This document shows, in pieces, positions 44,966 through 53,811 of a stretch of DNA of 64,000 nt; position 1 is the stretch's first letter; every line of letters begins with the position of its first letter. The stretch spans positions 2,046,001 through 2,110,000 of the forward strand of contig NZ_CP054258.1 of NCBI RefSeq assembly GCF_024181585.1. Direction: 5' to 3'. A program made the translations under genes and the position numbers. This DNA is from Treponema socranskii subsp. buccale. Its GTDB lineage: Bacteria; Spirochaetota; Spirochaetia; Treponematales; Treponemataceae. The notes under the pieces were generated by a model that worked only from the letters and a program-made list of their open reading frames with translations, did not search any database and was not told where the DNA came from.

Positions 44966-45913
44966 ATGAAAAAGAAGCAATTATGGACTATGATTTCCGG
45001 CGGACTCACGGGTCTGTTCGTACTGGGCAATATCACCTCCTGCGGCAATATCTATCACGGCAACGCGGACTGGACGCAGAAATCAAGCGGAACGACACAA
45101 CTTTTAATAGGCATCGCTTGCAACGGCAATACATGGGGTATAGTCGGGAAGGGAGGTACTATCCTCATGAGTACCGACAACGGCAATACGTTTACGCAAA
45201 AATCAAGCGGGACGCCACAACATTTACTCAACATCGCCTGCAACGGCAATACATGGGGTATAGTCGGGGATGGAGGTACTGTCCTCATGAGCACTGACAA
45301 CGGCAATACGTTTACGCAAAAAGCAAGCGGAACGACACAGGCGTTATACGGCATTGCGTGTAACGGCAACACATGGGGTATAGTTGGAATTGGGGGTACT
45401 ATCCTCATGAGTACCGACAACGGCAATACGTTTACGAAAAAAGCAAGCGGAACGACAGAGACGTTAGCCGACATCGCCTGCAACGGCAATACGTGGGGTA
45501 TTATTAGGAATGACGATATAATCCTTATGAGCACCGACAACGGCAATACGTTTACGCAAAAATCAAGCGGGACGGCAAGACGTTTACTCGACATCGCCTG
45601 CAACGGCAATACGTGGGGTATAGTCGGGGTTGGGGACACTGTCCTCATGAGTACCGATAACGGCAAGACGTTTATAAAAAAAGAAAGCGGAACGACAGAG
45701 GCATTAACCGACATCGCCTGCAACGGCAACACATGGGGTATAGTCGGGGAGGGAGGTACTGTCCTCATGAGCACCGATAACGGCAATAGGTTTGCGCAAA
45801 AAGCAAGCGGAACGACACAATATTTACTCGACATCGCCTGTAACGGCAACACATGGGGTATAGTTGGAAATAAAGGTACTATCCTCATGAGCACCGACAC
45901 CGCGCTGTGGTAA
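44966..45913 (+). CDS. Seven-repeat Asp-box beta-propeller lipoprotein
   Basis: A 315-aa protein. The signal sequence ends near LFVLGNITSC (lipobox ITSC). It then has seven consecutive 40-residue repeats with a 120-bp period, each carrying IACNGNTWGIVG and LMSTDNGNTF, an Asp box (S-x-D-x-G-x-x-F). The seventh stops at LMSTDTALW, lacking its outermost strand; the N-terminal DWTQKSSG just after the lipobox would complete that blade (velcro closure). Variation is focused on two short loops per repeat (the residues before L--IACNGN and those before GGT), on an otherwise constant scaffold. Function unknown; likely surface-exposed. Confidence 0.87.
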   Translation: MKKKQLWTMISGGLTGLFVLGNITSCGNIYHGNADWTQKSSGTTQLLIGIACNGNTWGIVGKGGTILMSTDNGNTFTQKSSGTPQHLLNIACNGNTWGIVGDGGTVLMSTDNGNTFTQKASGTTQALYGIACNGNTWGIVGIGGTILMSTDNGNTFTKKASGTTETLADIACNGNTWGIIRNDDIILMSTDNGNTFTQKSSGTARRLLDIACNGNTWGIVGVGDTVLMSTDNGKTFIKKESGTTEALTDIACNGNTWGIVGEGGTVLMSTDNGNRFAQKASGTTQYLLDIACNGNTWGIVGNKGTILMSTDTALW

Positions 45914-45916
45914 CGG

Positions 45917-46060
45917 TTACACAGTCCACTCTTCGAAAAAGTCATTCATGCCCTTATAATCTATAGGCGGCATTACGACGGTCGGCTTCGCCGGTGACAT
46001 CTTTGGTTTCAGCACCGGAAAAATGCGGAGTTCGATAAATACTCCGCAACGCCCCGTATC
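45917..46060 (-). pseudogene. C-terminal remnant of an unknown protein
   Basis: On the minus strand an open frame ends LKPKMSPAKPTVVMPPIDY then KGMNDFFEEWTV-stop at 45917-45919, with good protein-like composition, preceded by DTGRCGVFIELRIFPV. No start codon or upstream domain is available, because the nifJ terminator lies directly upstream. The only Met codons would give peptides of 10-30 residues. Probably the tail of a deleted gene, four bases from the convergent propeller gene's stop. Confidence 0.4.
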
Positions 46061-46061
46061 A

Positions 46062-46093
46062 TAAAAAAACGACCGCCCTTTCGGACGGCCGTT
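46062..46093 (-). terminator. Rho-independent terminator of nifJ
   Basis: On the minus strand ACGGCCGTCC (46092-46083) pairs with GGGCGGTCGT (46078-46069), using two G-U pairs, followed by a T run (46068-46062). The G-U pairs make the stem work only for the minus-strand transcript, that is nifJ. Confidence 0.8.
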
Positions 46094-46154
46094 TTCGTTA
46101 CATTACATTCGTACGATTTTTATGCGCTTTACGCGCACTCTGCGCATACGCCGA

Positions 46155-49100
46155 TCAGAACGGGCGCTTCGCAAGATAGTCGTACTCCTGCCACGTCCGC
46201 TTTGCGGCTGCAGTCGCTTTTTCGAGCAGCATATTCGCACGCTCGGGGTTCGCGGCTTTCAGCGCTTTGAAGCGGCCTTCGGCGTACATATAGTCGGCAA
46301 GCTGGTAGTTCGGTTCGCGCGAATCGAGCTGGAAGGGATTGAGTCCCTGCTCTTTGCGGCGCGGATCGTAGCGGTACAGCGGCCACAGTCCGCATTCGAC
46401 CGCCTGCTTTTGCAGCTTCAAGCCGTCGCTCATGTTGATCGTGTGGTTGATACAGTGCGAATAGGCGATGATGAGAGACGGACCGTCGTAGCTTTCGGCT
46501 TCGCGGATCGCTTTGATAGTCTGAGCGGCATTTGCACCCATCGCAACCTTTGCGACGTAAATGTAGCCGTAGCTCATCGCGATCATACCCAAATCCTTTT
46601 TCGCGATGTCTTTTCCCGCCGCCGCGAATTTTGCAACCGCGCCGAAGGGTGTCGCTTTCGACATCTGACCGCCGGTATTCGAATATACTTCCGTGTCGAG
46701 ACAGAGGATATTGATATTGCGTCCCTGAGCGAGTACGTGATCGACGCCGCCGAAACCGATATCGTAGCCCCAGCCGTCACCGCCGATAATCCAGTTGCTC
46801 TTTTTAATAAAGTGATCGGCAAGCGACAAAAGCTCTTTCGAAAGAGCGTCTTTTTTGTCTTTCAAAATCGCTTTCAGCGCCGCGACGTTTTTGCGCTGCG
46901 CTTCGATCGCCGCATCGTCGGTCTGCGTATTCGAAAGAAGTGCATCGATCTCTTTGGCGGCGATGCCCTTTGCCTTCGCTTCGGCTGCAACTTCGCGCGC
47001 GTATTCGGCAAGTTTTTCCGCCGTAAGGCGCATACCGAAACCGAATTCCGCCGCATCTTCAAAGAGCGAATTGCTCCATACCGGGCCCTGTCCGTTCGCG
47101 TTCTGCGCGTACGGTGTCGTCGGCAAATTGCCTCCGTAAATCGAAGAACAGCCTGTCGCGTTTGCGATCATCGCGCGGTCGCCGAAAAGCTGGCTCACCG
47201 TTTTGATATACGCCGTTTCACCGCAGCCCGCGCACGCGCCGCTGAATTCGAAGAGCGGCCGCTTCATCGAAAGCCCCTTTGCCGTCGCGAGGTTGAGCGT
47301 CGAAGCATCCACTTCGGGCAGAGTGAGGAAGTAATCCCACTTTTTGCTTTCGGCTTCTTTGTATTCGGGCGTAAAGAGTTCCATGTGCAGCGATTTTTTC
47401 GGCTGCGTCGGGCACGTATATACGCACAGTCCGCATCCGGTACAGTCGTCGGCGGAAATAGCGAGCACGAATTTCTGTCCGGGCTTTGCAGGCTTCATCT
47501 CGACGCTCTTGAATCCCGCCGGAGCTTTTGCCGCTTCCTCGTCGGTCATCGTTTTCATGCGGATACAGGCGTGCGGACACACGAGAGCGCAGTTGCCGCA
47601 CTGAATACAGGTCGCTTCATCCCAGCACGCTACCCGTTCGGCGATACCGCGTTTTTCGTACTGCGTCGTCGCCGTGGGGAAAGTACCGTCGGCGGGCAAT
47701 TTGCTGACCGGCAGTTTGTCGCCTTCCTGAGCGGCCATAGCGCCGAGCACGTTTTTGATAAAGGAATCGTTCGTATTTTTCATCGCCGATTCCATGTGGA
47801 AATTGCCGCCGACCTTTTTGCCTTTGAGATCGACTTTTTCGACGGCTTCAAGCGCCATTTCGATCGTCGAAATGTTTTTGTTGACGACGTCCTGGCCTTT
47901 TTTGCCGTAGGTTTTCGCGATGAATTTCTTCATGTATTCGACGGCGACGTCTTCTTTCAAAACGCCCGAAATCTTAAAGAACGCAGCGAGCATGACGATA
48001 TTGATGCGGTTGCCCATGCCGGCTTTTTCCGCAATTTTAAACGCGTCGATGACGTAGAACTGCGCTTTTTTTGCGAGGATGCGCTTTTGCTGTTCGACGG
48101 GGATTTCCTCCCAAACATGCTCCTTATCGAAACGGCTGTTGAGCAAAAAGATTCCGCCCTCTTTCAGATACTGGAGCATGTCGTACACGTCCATGTATGC
48201 GAATTTGTGACAGGCGAGGAAGTCGGCGGCCGTAATCAGATACGGGCGGCGGATCGTCCGCTTGCCGAAGCGCAGGTGCGACACCGTGATGCCGCCGGAT
48301 TTTTTCGAATCGTACGAAAAATACGCTTGAGCGTTGAGGTCGGGGCGCGCGTCGCCGATGATTTTGATTGCGATTTTGTTCGCGCCGACCGTACCGTCGG
48401 AACCGAGTCCGTAGAACATCGCTTCGGTCATGCCCTGTTCGGCGATGAAAAAGTCGGGATCGTATTTCAGCGACGTCTTCGATACGTCGTCGTTGATGCC
48501 GATCGTAAAGTGATTTTTCACTTTATCTTTCGCGTCGAGATTTTCGAAGCACGAAATGACCATCGCAGGCGTAAACTCTTTCGAGCCGATACCGTAGCGG
48601 CCGCCGACAATCAGAGCTTTGCGTCCGGCTTCTTCGAAAGCCGTGCACACGTCTTCGTAGAGCGGCTCTCCCAAAGCACCGGGTTCTTTCGTGCGGTCGA
48701 GTACGACGATCTTTTTCGCCGTTTCCGGAATCGCCGCGAGGAATTTATCCGCAGCGAAGGGACGGTACAGATGCACCTTCACGACGCCGACTTTTTTGCC
48801 TTTCTGTTTGCACAGATATTCGACCGTTTCGTGAGCCGTGTCCGCGCCCGATCCCATGATGATCATAACCGATTTTGCGTCTTTTGCGCCGACGTAATCG
48901 TAGAGTTTGTATTTGCGGCCGGTAAGCTTTGCGAACTTCGCCATTTCGTTCTGTACGATCGCCGGGACCGCTTTATAATAATTGTTGACCGCTTCGCGGC
49001 TCTGGAAGTACACGTCGGGATTTTGCGAAGTACCGCGGATTTCAGGACGCTCGGGATTCAAACCGCGGGAACGGTGAGCGCGCACGAGGTCGTCATCGAC

Positions 49101-49688
49101 CATGCCGCGCATCTGCTCGAACGACACTTCATCGTATTTTTGGATTTCATGCGATGTGCGGAATCCGTCGAAAAAGTGCAGGAACGGAACACGCGAACGG
49201 AGCGTCGCCGAATGCGCAATGACCGCCATATCCTGCGCTTCCTGCACGGAGTTCGATGCGAGCATAGCCCAGCCGGTTTGACGGCAAGCCATGACGTCCG
49301 AATGATCGCCGAAAATCGACAGGGCGCTCGTTGCGACGGCACGTGCCGCAATATGAAATACCGTGCTCGTCAATTCGCCTGCGATTTTGTACATATTCGG
49401 AATCATCAGGAGCAAGCCCTGAGAAGCCGTAAACGTCGAGCTCAGCGCTCCCGCCGTCAGCGCACCGTGTACGGCGCCCGCAGCTCCCGCTTCCGATTGC
49501 ATTTCGACAACCGTCGGCACCGTGCCCCAAATATTTTTTTCGTTCTTTGCCGACAGATCGTCGGCAACCTCACCCATCGGGCTGGACGGAGTAATCGGAT
49601 AAATCGAAATTACTTCGCTCAGCGCATGCGCAACGCGTCCGACCGCAGTGTTGGCGTCGAGCGTTACTTTCTGTTCTTCTGTTGCCAT
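46155..49688 (-). CDS. nifJ: Pyruvate:ferredoxin (flavodoxin) oxidoreductase
   Basis: A 1177-aa fused enzyme. Order: pyrimidine-binding domain I starting DANTAVGRVAHALSEVISIY with PITPSSPMGE, domain II, the gamma-type domain (GGITVSHLRFG), the two [4Fe-4S] ferredoxin motifs CIQCGNCALVCPHACI and CTGCGLCVYTCPTQP, then a Cys pair in GACAGCGETAY for the proximal cluster and the ThDP site IIGGDGWGYDIGFGG. It converts pyruvate and CoA to acetyl-CoA, CO2 and reduced ferredoxin/flavodoxin, the main pyruvate route in fermenting treponemes. AAGGAAG precedes the ATG; own promoter and terminator make it monocistronic. Confidence 0.98.
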   Translation of the reverse strand: MATEEQKVTLDANTAVGRVAHALSEVISIYPITPSSPMGEVADDLSAKNEKNIWGTVPTVVEMQSEAGAAGAVHGALTAGALSSTFTASQGLLLMIPNMYKIAGELTSTVFHIAARAVATSALSIFGDHSDVMACRQTGWAMLASNSVQEAQDMAVIAHSATLRSRVPFLHFFDGFRTSHEIQKYDEVSFEQMRGMVDDDLVRAHRSRGLNPERPEIRGTSQNPDVYFQSREAVNNYYKAVPAIVQNEMAKFAKLTGRKYKLYDYVGAKDAKSVMIIMGSGADTAHETVEYLCKQKGKKVGVVKVHLYRPFAADKFLAAIPETAKKIVVLDRTKEPGALGEPLYEDVCTAFEEAGRKALIVGGRYGIGSKEFTPAMVISCFENLDAKDKVKNHFTIGINDDVSKTSLKYDPDFFIAEQGMTEAMFYGLGSDGTVGANKIAIKIIGDARPDLNAQAYFSYDSKKSGGITVSHLRFGKRTIRRPYLITAADFLACHKFAYMDVYDMLQYLKEGGIFLLNSRFDKEHVWEEIPVEQQKRILAKKAQFYVIDAFKIAEKAGMGNRINIVMLAAFFKISGVLKEDVAVEYMKKFIAKTYGKKGQDVVNKNISTIEMALEAVEKVDLKGKKVGGNFHMESAMKNTNDSFIKNVLGAMAAQEGDKLPVSKLPADGTFPTATTQYEKRGIAERVACWDEATCIQCGNCALVCPHACIRMKTMTDEEAAKAPAGFKSVEMKPAKPGQKFVLAISADDCTGCGLCVYTCPTQPKKSLHMELFTPEYKEAESKKWDYFLTLPEVDASTLNLATAKGLSMKRPLFEFSGACAGCGETAYIKTVSQLFGDRAMIANATGCSSIYGGNLPTTPYAQNANGQGPVWSNSLFEDAAEFGFGMRLTAEKLAEYAREVAAEAKAKGIAAKEIDALLSNTQTDDAAIEAQRKNVAALKAILKDKKDALSKELLSLADHFIKKSNWIIGGDGWGYDIGFGGVDHVLAQGRNINILCLDTEVYSNTGGQMSKATPFGAVAKFAAAGKDIAKKDLGMIAMSYGYIYVAKVAMGANAAQTIKAIREAESYDGPSLIIAYSHCINHTINMSDGLKLQKQAVECGLWPLYRYDPRRKEQGLNPFQLDSREPNYQLADYMYAEGRFKALKAANPERANMLLEKATAAAKRTWQEYDYLAKRPF

Positions 49689-49746
49689 GGCAGCTTCCTT
49701 TTCTTGAAATGTATTGATGTGAAACGAGTATCAATTCGCACCTTGT

Positions 49747-49775
49747 ATTTTACACCCGATGGCGGGGATTTGCAA
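49747..49775 (-). promoter_or_regulatory. Promoter of nifJ
   Basis: On the minus strand: TTGCAA (49770-49775), 17-bp spacer, TAAAAT (49747-49752), about 60 bases before the ATG. Confidence 0.6.
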
Positions 49776-49897
49776 GAGCGCGAAATGCCGTTTTTCAGAG
49801 TTTCAGCATAAAGGTTTTTCGTGTGTTCCGTCTTTGTATTTTTACAATTTATCATTCCGGCAAATAATGCGGCGAAAAAGCTCCATAATGCGACACG

Positions 49898-49926
49898 TTG
49901 ACGGTTCAAACGATATGACATATACT
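49898..49926 (+). promoter_or_regulatory. Promoter of guaB
   Basis: TTGACG (49898-49903), 17-bp spacer, TATACT (49921-49926), with AAGGAG and the ATG at 49948 following. It is divergent from the nifJ promoter. Confidence 0.75.
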
Positions 49927-49947
49927 CATTTTCCAAGGAGCGTTTCC

Positions 49948-51459
49948 ATGGCATATTTTTTTGACGAACCCTCGCACACATTCGACGAATACCTTTTGAT
50001 TCCCGGCTACACGTCCGAAACCTGCATTCCCGCAAACGTGTCGCTGCGTACGCCCGTCGTCAAATACAACAAAAAAGCCGGAGATGCCTGTCCGCTCATG
50101 ATGAACATACCGATGGTATCAGCCGTCATGCAGTCCGTTTCAAACGACACGCTTGCGATCGCGCTCGCACAGGAAGGCGGTATCAGTTTTATCTACGGTT
50201 CGCAGACACCGGAGGATCAGGCGGCGATGATAGCCCGCGTCAAATCATACAAAGCGGGATTCGTGCCGTCGGACTCGAACATCCGTCCGGATCAAACGCT
50301 CGAAGAGCTCACCGCAATCATCGCAAAAACGGGACACTCGACGGTCGCCGTCACCGAAGACGGAAGCCCGAACGGAAAGCTCGCCGGCATCATCACCGAG
50401 AGAGATTTCCGTATCAACCGCTGCGAAAAAGGCGCAAAAGTGTGCGACTATATGACGCCCCTTGAAAAATTAATAAAAGCGGAAGCAGGCATTTCGCTCG
50501 ACGATGCGAACGATTTGATTTGGGAACACAAAATCAATCAGCTTCCGATCGTCGATAAAAACGGCAATCTGCAGGCGCTCGTGTTCCGAAAAGATATCGA
50601 AAACCGCGAAGAGCACCCGCTCGAAATTCACGACACGCAAAAACGCTATACGGTCGGAGCCGGCATCAATACGCGGGATTATATGGAACGCGTACCTCTT
50701 CTTTTGGATGCGGGCGCCGACGTGCTCTGTCTCGACTCGTCGGAAGGATTTACCGAATGGCAGCGCCGCGCGCTCAAAGACATCCACGAAAAATGGGGAG
50801 ACGACGTCAAAGTCGGTGCCGGCAACGTCGTCGACAGAGACGGTTTCAACTTTCTCGCCGAATCCGGCGCCGATTTTATTAAAATCGGAATCGGCGGAGG
50901 TTCCATCTGCATCACTCGGGAACAAAAAGGAATCGGGCGAGGTCAGGCAACCGCAACGATCGAAGTGGCGAAAGCGCGCAACGAGTGGTATGAAAAAACC
51001 GGCATCTATATTCCGATATGCTCGGACGGCGGCATCGTGCACGATTATCATATAACGCTTGCGCTCGCGATGGGCGCGGACTTCGTCATGCTCGGCCGAT
51101 ATTTCGCAAGATTCGACGAAAGTCCGACGCACAAACTCATCATCAACGGCAATTACGTAAAAGAATATTGGGGTGAAGGATCGAACAGAGCGCGCAACTG
51201 GCAGCGCTACGATTTGGGCGGGGCGAAAAAGATGGCCTTCGAAGAAGGCGTCGACAGTTACGTTCCGTACGCCGGAAGCCTCCACGACAACGTGCAGACG
51301 ACGACGAGCAAAGTGATCCACACGATGTGCAACTGCGGCGCGCTCACGATTCCCGAACTGCAGCAAAAAGCGAAGATCACCCTCGTAAGTCAAGCGTCGA
51401 TCCGCGAAGGTTCCGCGCACGACGTTATCGTCAAAAACACGAGCATCCGCGCTGATTAA
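49948..51459 (+). CDS. guaB: IMP dehydrogenase (Tritrichomonas-like class)
   Basis: A 503-aa (beta/alpha)8 enzyme with an inserted CBS pair (about 105-225). Catalytic loop [20 protein letters not shown] with Cys321; flap with [13 protein letters not shown] (Arg420-Tyr421 pair). It oxidises IMP to XMP with NAD, the committed step to GMP. The wording of several segments ([52 protein letters not shown]) is unlike ordinary bacterial GuaB and, from memory, very close to the protist Tritrichomonas foetus enzyme, whose length is the same. ATG 49948 has AAGGAG upstream; the longer frame from 49759 is rejected. Confidence 0.95.
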   Translation: MAYFFDEPSHTFDEYLLIPGYTSETCIPANVSLRTPVVKYNKKAGDACPLMMNIPMVSAVMQSVSNDTLAIALAQEGGISFIYGSQTPEDQAAMIARVKSYKAGFVPSDSNIRPDQTLEELTAIIAKTGHSTVAVTEDGSPNGKLAGIITERDFRINRCEKGAKVCDYMTPLEKLIKAEAGISLDDANDLIWEHKINQLPIVDKNGNLQALVFRKDIENREEHPLEIHDTQKRYTVGAGINTRDYMERVPLLLDAGADVLCLDSSEGFTEWQRRALKDIHEKWGDDVKVGAGNVVDRDGFNFLAESGADFIKIGIGGGSICITREQKGIGRGQATATIEVAKARNEWYEKTGIYIPICSDGGIVHDYHITLALAMGADFVMLGRYFARFDESPTHKLIINGNYVKEYWGEGSNRARNWQRYDLGGAKKMAFEEGVDSYVPYAGSLHDNVQTTTSKVIHTMCNCGALTIPELQQKAKITLVSQASIREGSAHDVIVKNTSIRAD

Positions 51460-51482
51460 GCGGCAAACGTGCCGAACGATAA

Positions 51483-51539
51483 GCATCGTATACAAAACGC
51501 GGGGCTGAAAAAACATCGCACTTCGCGTTTGTACGATGC
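51483..51539. terminator. Long hairpin between convergent guaB and DUF2259 genes
   Basis: GCATCGTAtaCAAAACGCG (51483-51501) pairs with CGCGTTTGTACGATGC (51524-51539) with one dinucleotide and one single-base bulge. It lacks a U run but sits between two convergent 3' ends and may stop or stabilise both transcripts. Confidence 0.5.
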
Positions 51540-51582
51540 CCCGTTCATCGGCTTTTCCGCCGATGTTTCCGAAACCCTATAT

Positions 51583-52290
51583 TCAACCGAAGAGTTTTGC
51601 AGTTTCCGCCATGTAGCGGATGAGTACACCCGTTTTATCTTCCATTGTTTTCGCGACGATAAAGGCGATGCCGTCGCCGCTTTTATTGCACAGTATTTTT
51701 TCTATCTTGTACGACGTCACACCTTTTCTGACGACATCGGGAGAGCCGATTTTTTGCCGGCTTACGACGCTGCCGTTTTCATCGAGCTTTTCCATTAAAA
51801 TGTAAAACGACGACTTTGCGTTTTCGCCCGTACCGCGCACCGTCGGGATGAGTCGAATGCGGTATGTCGATTTGCTTCCGAGTTTTCCGGCAAAATCTTT
51901 AAAGACGATTTCATCGCTTCCGTCTTTGTTTTCATCGCCGCAGATATAGAGGATTTGATCGGGAGATGCGGGCGTACAATTATATTTTTTCGTATCGAAA
52001 TAGCTTTTTGCAGCGAGAGAATCGTATACTTCGCGTCCCGATTTTCCCGCCGTAACGGAAGACGGCTGTATTTTATATGTGCCGCCTTTAACAAAATCGT
52101 TTTTTGCGACATCGACCGTATAGATTTCCGCCCAGCCCCGAAACGATTTATCGGTTTTGCCGTATTGACCGAAGAGATATATCGACCCGTCGGATGAAAA
52201 TCCCGCATCGACAAAAACCGCGGCGTCGCCGGCAAGCGCACAATATAGGCAGAGCGCAAAAATCAATCCGCCTGCAATAATTTTTTTCAT
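51583..52290 (-). CDS. DUF2259 secreted protein
   Basis: A 235-aa protein with a signal peptide (IIAGGLIFALCLYCALAG). The mature part starts DAAVFVDAGFSSDGSIYLFG and contains YGKTDKSFRGWAEIYTVDV and LIRYMAETAKLF, the DUF2259 pattern of treponemal predicted secreted proteins. The N-terminal repetitive-looking strand DGSIYLFGQYG suggests a beta fold. Role unknown. It is convergent to guaB and divergent from the membrane protein at 52373. Confidence 0.8.
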   Translation of the reverse strand: MKKIIAGGLIFALCLYCALAGDAAVFVDAGFSSDGSIYLFGQYGKTDKSFRGWAEIYTVDVAKNDFVKGGTYKIQPSSVTAGKSGREVYDSLAAKSYFDTKKYNCTPASPDQILYICGDENKDGSDEIVFKDFAGKLGSKSTYRIRLIPTVRGTGENAKSSFYILMEKLDENGSVVSRQKIGSPDVVRKGVTSYKIEKILCNKSGDGIAFIVAKTMEDKTGVLIRYMAETAKLFG

Positions 52291-52372
52291 ACGGCATCCT
52301 CCCGTCTTTTACATTGTCGGAATTTCAAAGCAAGTCTTTACTATTATTTCCGTTGCGGGTATTATCGTTTCT

Positions 52373-53188
52373 ATGACTATTAAAACGCGGAATTATTTTT
52401 TTCTCGCTCTGATTATCGTCTTTTCGGTATTTCTTTTAGGTGCTTCCGCGATGCTCGGATATTCGATTTACACCGACACGCTTACCCGCCCCGACGTTTT
52501 TCCGGCCGAGCGCATAGCGGGTTTTTATACGAAGGGCTATTCGTTTATCGCGACGATCGCCTCTCTTTTTATCTTCGCGCTGTATGCACTGCTTGCCGTC
52601 ATCTATCTCTATGTCCAATTCGAAAAAACACAGTCAACGGAAGTGATCTTTTTCGCACTGTTTCTCATCGGCTGTTTTGCGGAAACGGTGCGGCTGTGCG
52701 TGCCGCTGTTCAATCTGTGGCACGAACTTTCGGCTTTTCTGCTTTTTACAGGAAGGGTCGTCCTCTTCGCGAGAACGCTCGCTCCGACGGCGCTGCTGTT
52801 CGACGCGGTCTTCAGCGGAACGAAAGCGCGCCAGCACGTCGAGCGGAACCTCGTCATACTCATCGTGCTTTCCGTCATGGTTTCGATGCTGATGCCGCTC
52901 GACACCGCAGTCGTACTCCCGAACTTTTGCATAAAATGGGGCAACGGACAAACGTTCCTCGCGATTCGCGCGCTCATCCTCGCCGCAGCGATTCTTTCGC
53001 TCTTCGTCAACGCATGGTCGCTCGGAACGAAGGATGCGTCCCCCTTCGGCTTTGCGTCTCTCGCACTCGGATACGAACTCTCGTGTTATGCAACCTCATA
53101 CGCGGCGGCAGCTGCGGGCGGCATATTGCTTTTCGGGGGAACGGCGGTATACCTCAAAAGTCTGCACCGAAAATACCTGTGGCAGTAA
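52373..53188 (+). CDS. Predicted multi-pass membrane protein (271 aa)
   Basis: About seven hydrophobic segments, for example LIIVFSVFLLGASAMLGYSI, FIATIASLFIFALYALLAVI, LVILIVLSVMVSMLMPLDTA and FLAIRALILAAAILSLFVNA. No known family is recognised, although the seven-helix layout recalls 7TM sensor modules without their output domains. No good Shine-Dalgarno is seen at 52373. It ends 2 bp from the convergent dolichol-kinase-like gene. Confidence 0.65.
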   Translation: MTIKTRNYFFLALIIVFSVFLLGASAMLGYSIYTDTLTRPDVFPAERIAGFYTKGYSFIATIASLFIFALYALLAVIYLYVQFEKTQSTEVIFFALFLIGCFAETVRLCVPLFNLWHELSAFLLFTGRVVLFARTLAPTALLFDAVFSGTKARQHVERNLVILIVLSVMVSMLMPLDTAVVLPNFCIKWGNGQTFLAIRALILAAAILSLFVNAWSLGTKDASPFGFASLALGYELSCYATSYAAAAAGGILLFGGTAVYLKSLHRKYLWQ

Positions 53189-53190
53189 AA

Positions 53191-53811
53191 TCAGCGCATT
53201 AATAATGTTGATAGTCCGCCGATCGCAACGGGGATAACGAGGTTATCGAAATCGCCGAGAGGGATGAGTTCTATCGCCATCGCGGAAAGCGCCAAAGCAA
53301 GCGATACGAATCCGTTTTTGCACACGGCAAAGGATGAGCAGAGCACCGCAAAAAAGCACGTGAGGCTTCCCGCGACCGTTTTTCCGTGCGTAAACGGAAT
53401 GACCGTTCGCCCGAAGAGTTTTCCGCCGAGGCTCGCAAGTCCGTCGCCGAACGCAAGCGCGTAGATACCGATGCGTGCGGCTTCCGGTTTCCACAAAAGC
53501 GCTGTGACGATGATACCGAGCACAAGCGTCACGGGGCCGAGCACGAATTTATTTTCATCGCGCTTTCGAGAAGCGACTTCGGTTATGTGCGATACGACGG
53601 GAACGGAGACGCCGTACTTTCTGAGCGTTTCGGATGCGATATAGAACACAAGAACAACTGTAAGGCAGGCGATAACCGGCCAATACGCAAAGGTGAGAAA
53701 AGAGGGGATAAGCGCGCTGCAGATGTGGATCGATTTTCGGACGAGCTCTTTTTTTATGCTGTTTTTATATTGCGCCTGCAGTATGCCGGCTCTGTTTTCG
53801 TCCGCGCTCAT
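53191..53811 (-). CDS. Dolichol/phytol-kinase or phosphatidate-cytidylyltransferase-like membrane protein
   Basis: A 206-aa membrane protein. Signature motifs of the SEC59/VTE5 family are present: KKELVRKSIHICSALIP near the N-terminus, IYALAFGDGLASLGGKLFG, and FTHGKTVAGSLTCFFAV. Such proteins phosphorylate isoprenoid alcohols using CTP or activate lipid phosphates. In a spirochaete it may recycle undecaprenol or another lipid alcohol. Its ATG overlaps the stop of the large TPR gene upstream by 4 bases (ATGA), so it is translated with it. Confidence 0.8.
   Translation of the reverse strand: MSADENRAGILQAQYKNSIKKELVRKSIHICSALIPSFLTFAYWPVIACLTVVLVFYIASETLRKYGVSVPVVSHITEVASRKRDENKFVLGPVTLVLGIIVTALLWKPEAARIGIYALAFGDGLASLGGKLFGRTVIPFTHGKTVAGSLTCFFAVLCSSFAVCKNGFVSLALALSAMAIELIPLGDFDNLVIPVAIGGLSTLLMR

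Noticed and set aside
45055-45945. A 296-codon antisense frame through the propeller repeats
   Set aside because: It is open only because the 120-bp repeat has no stop in that frame; each unit repeats the same shadow peptide.
46122-49811. A 1229-codon open frame antisense to nifJ
   Set aside because: It is a shadow of nifJ codon bias (rich in Arg/Phe/Val runs, no domain), and nifJ itself is unmistakable in the other strand.
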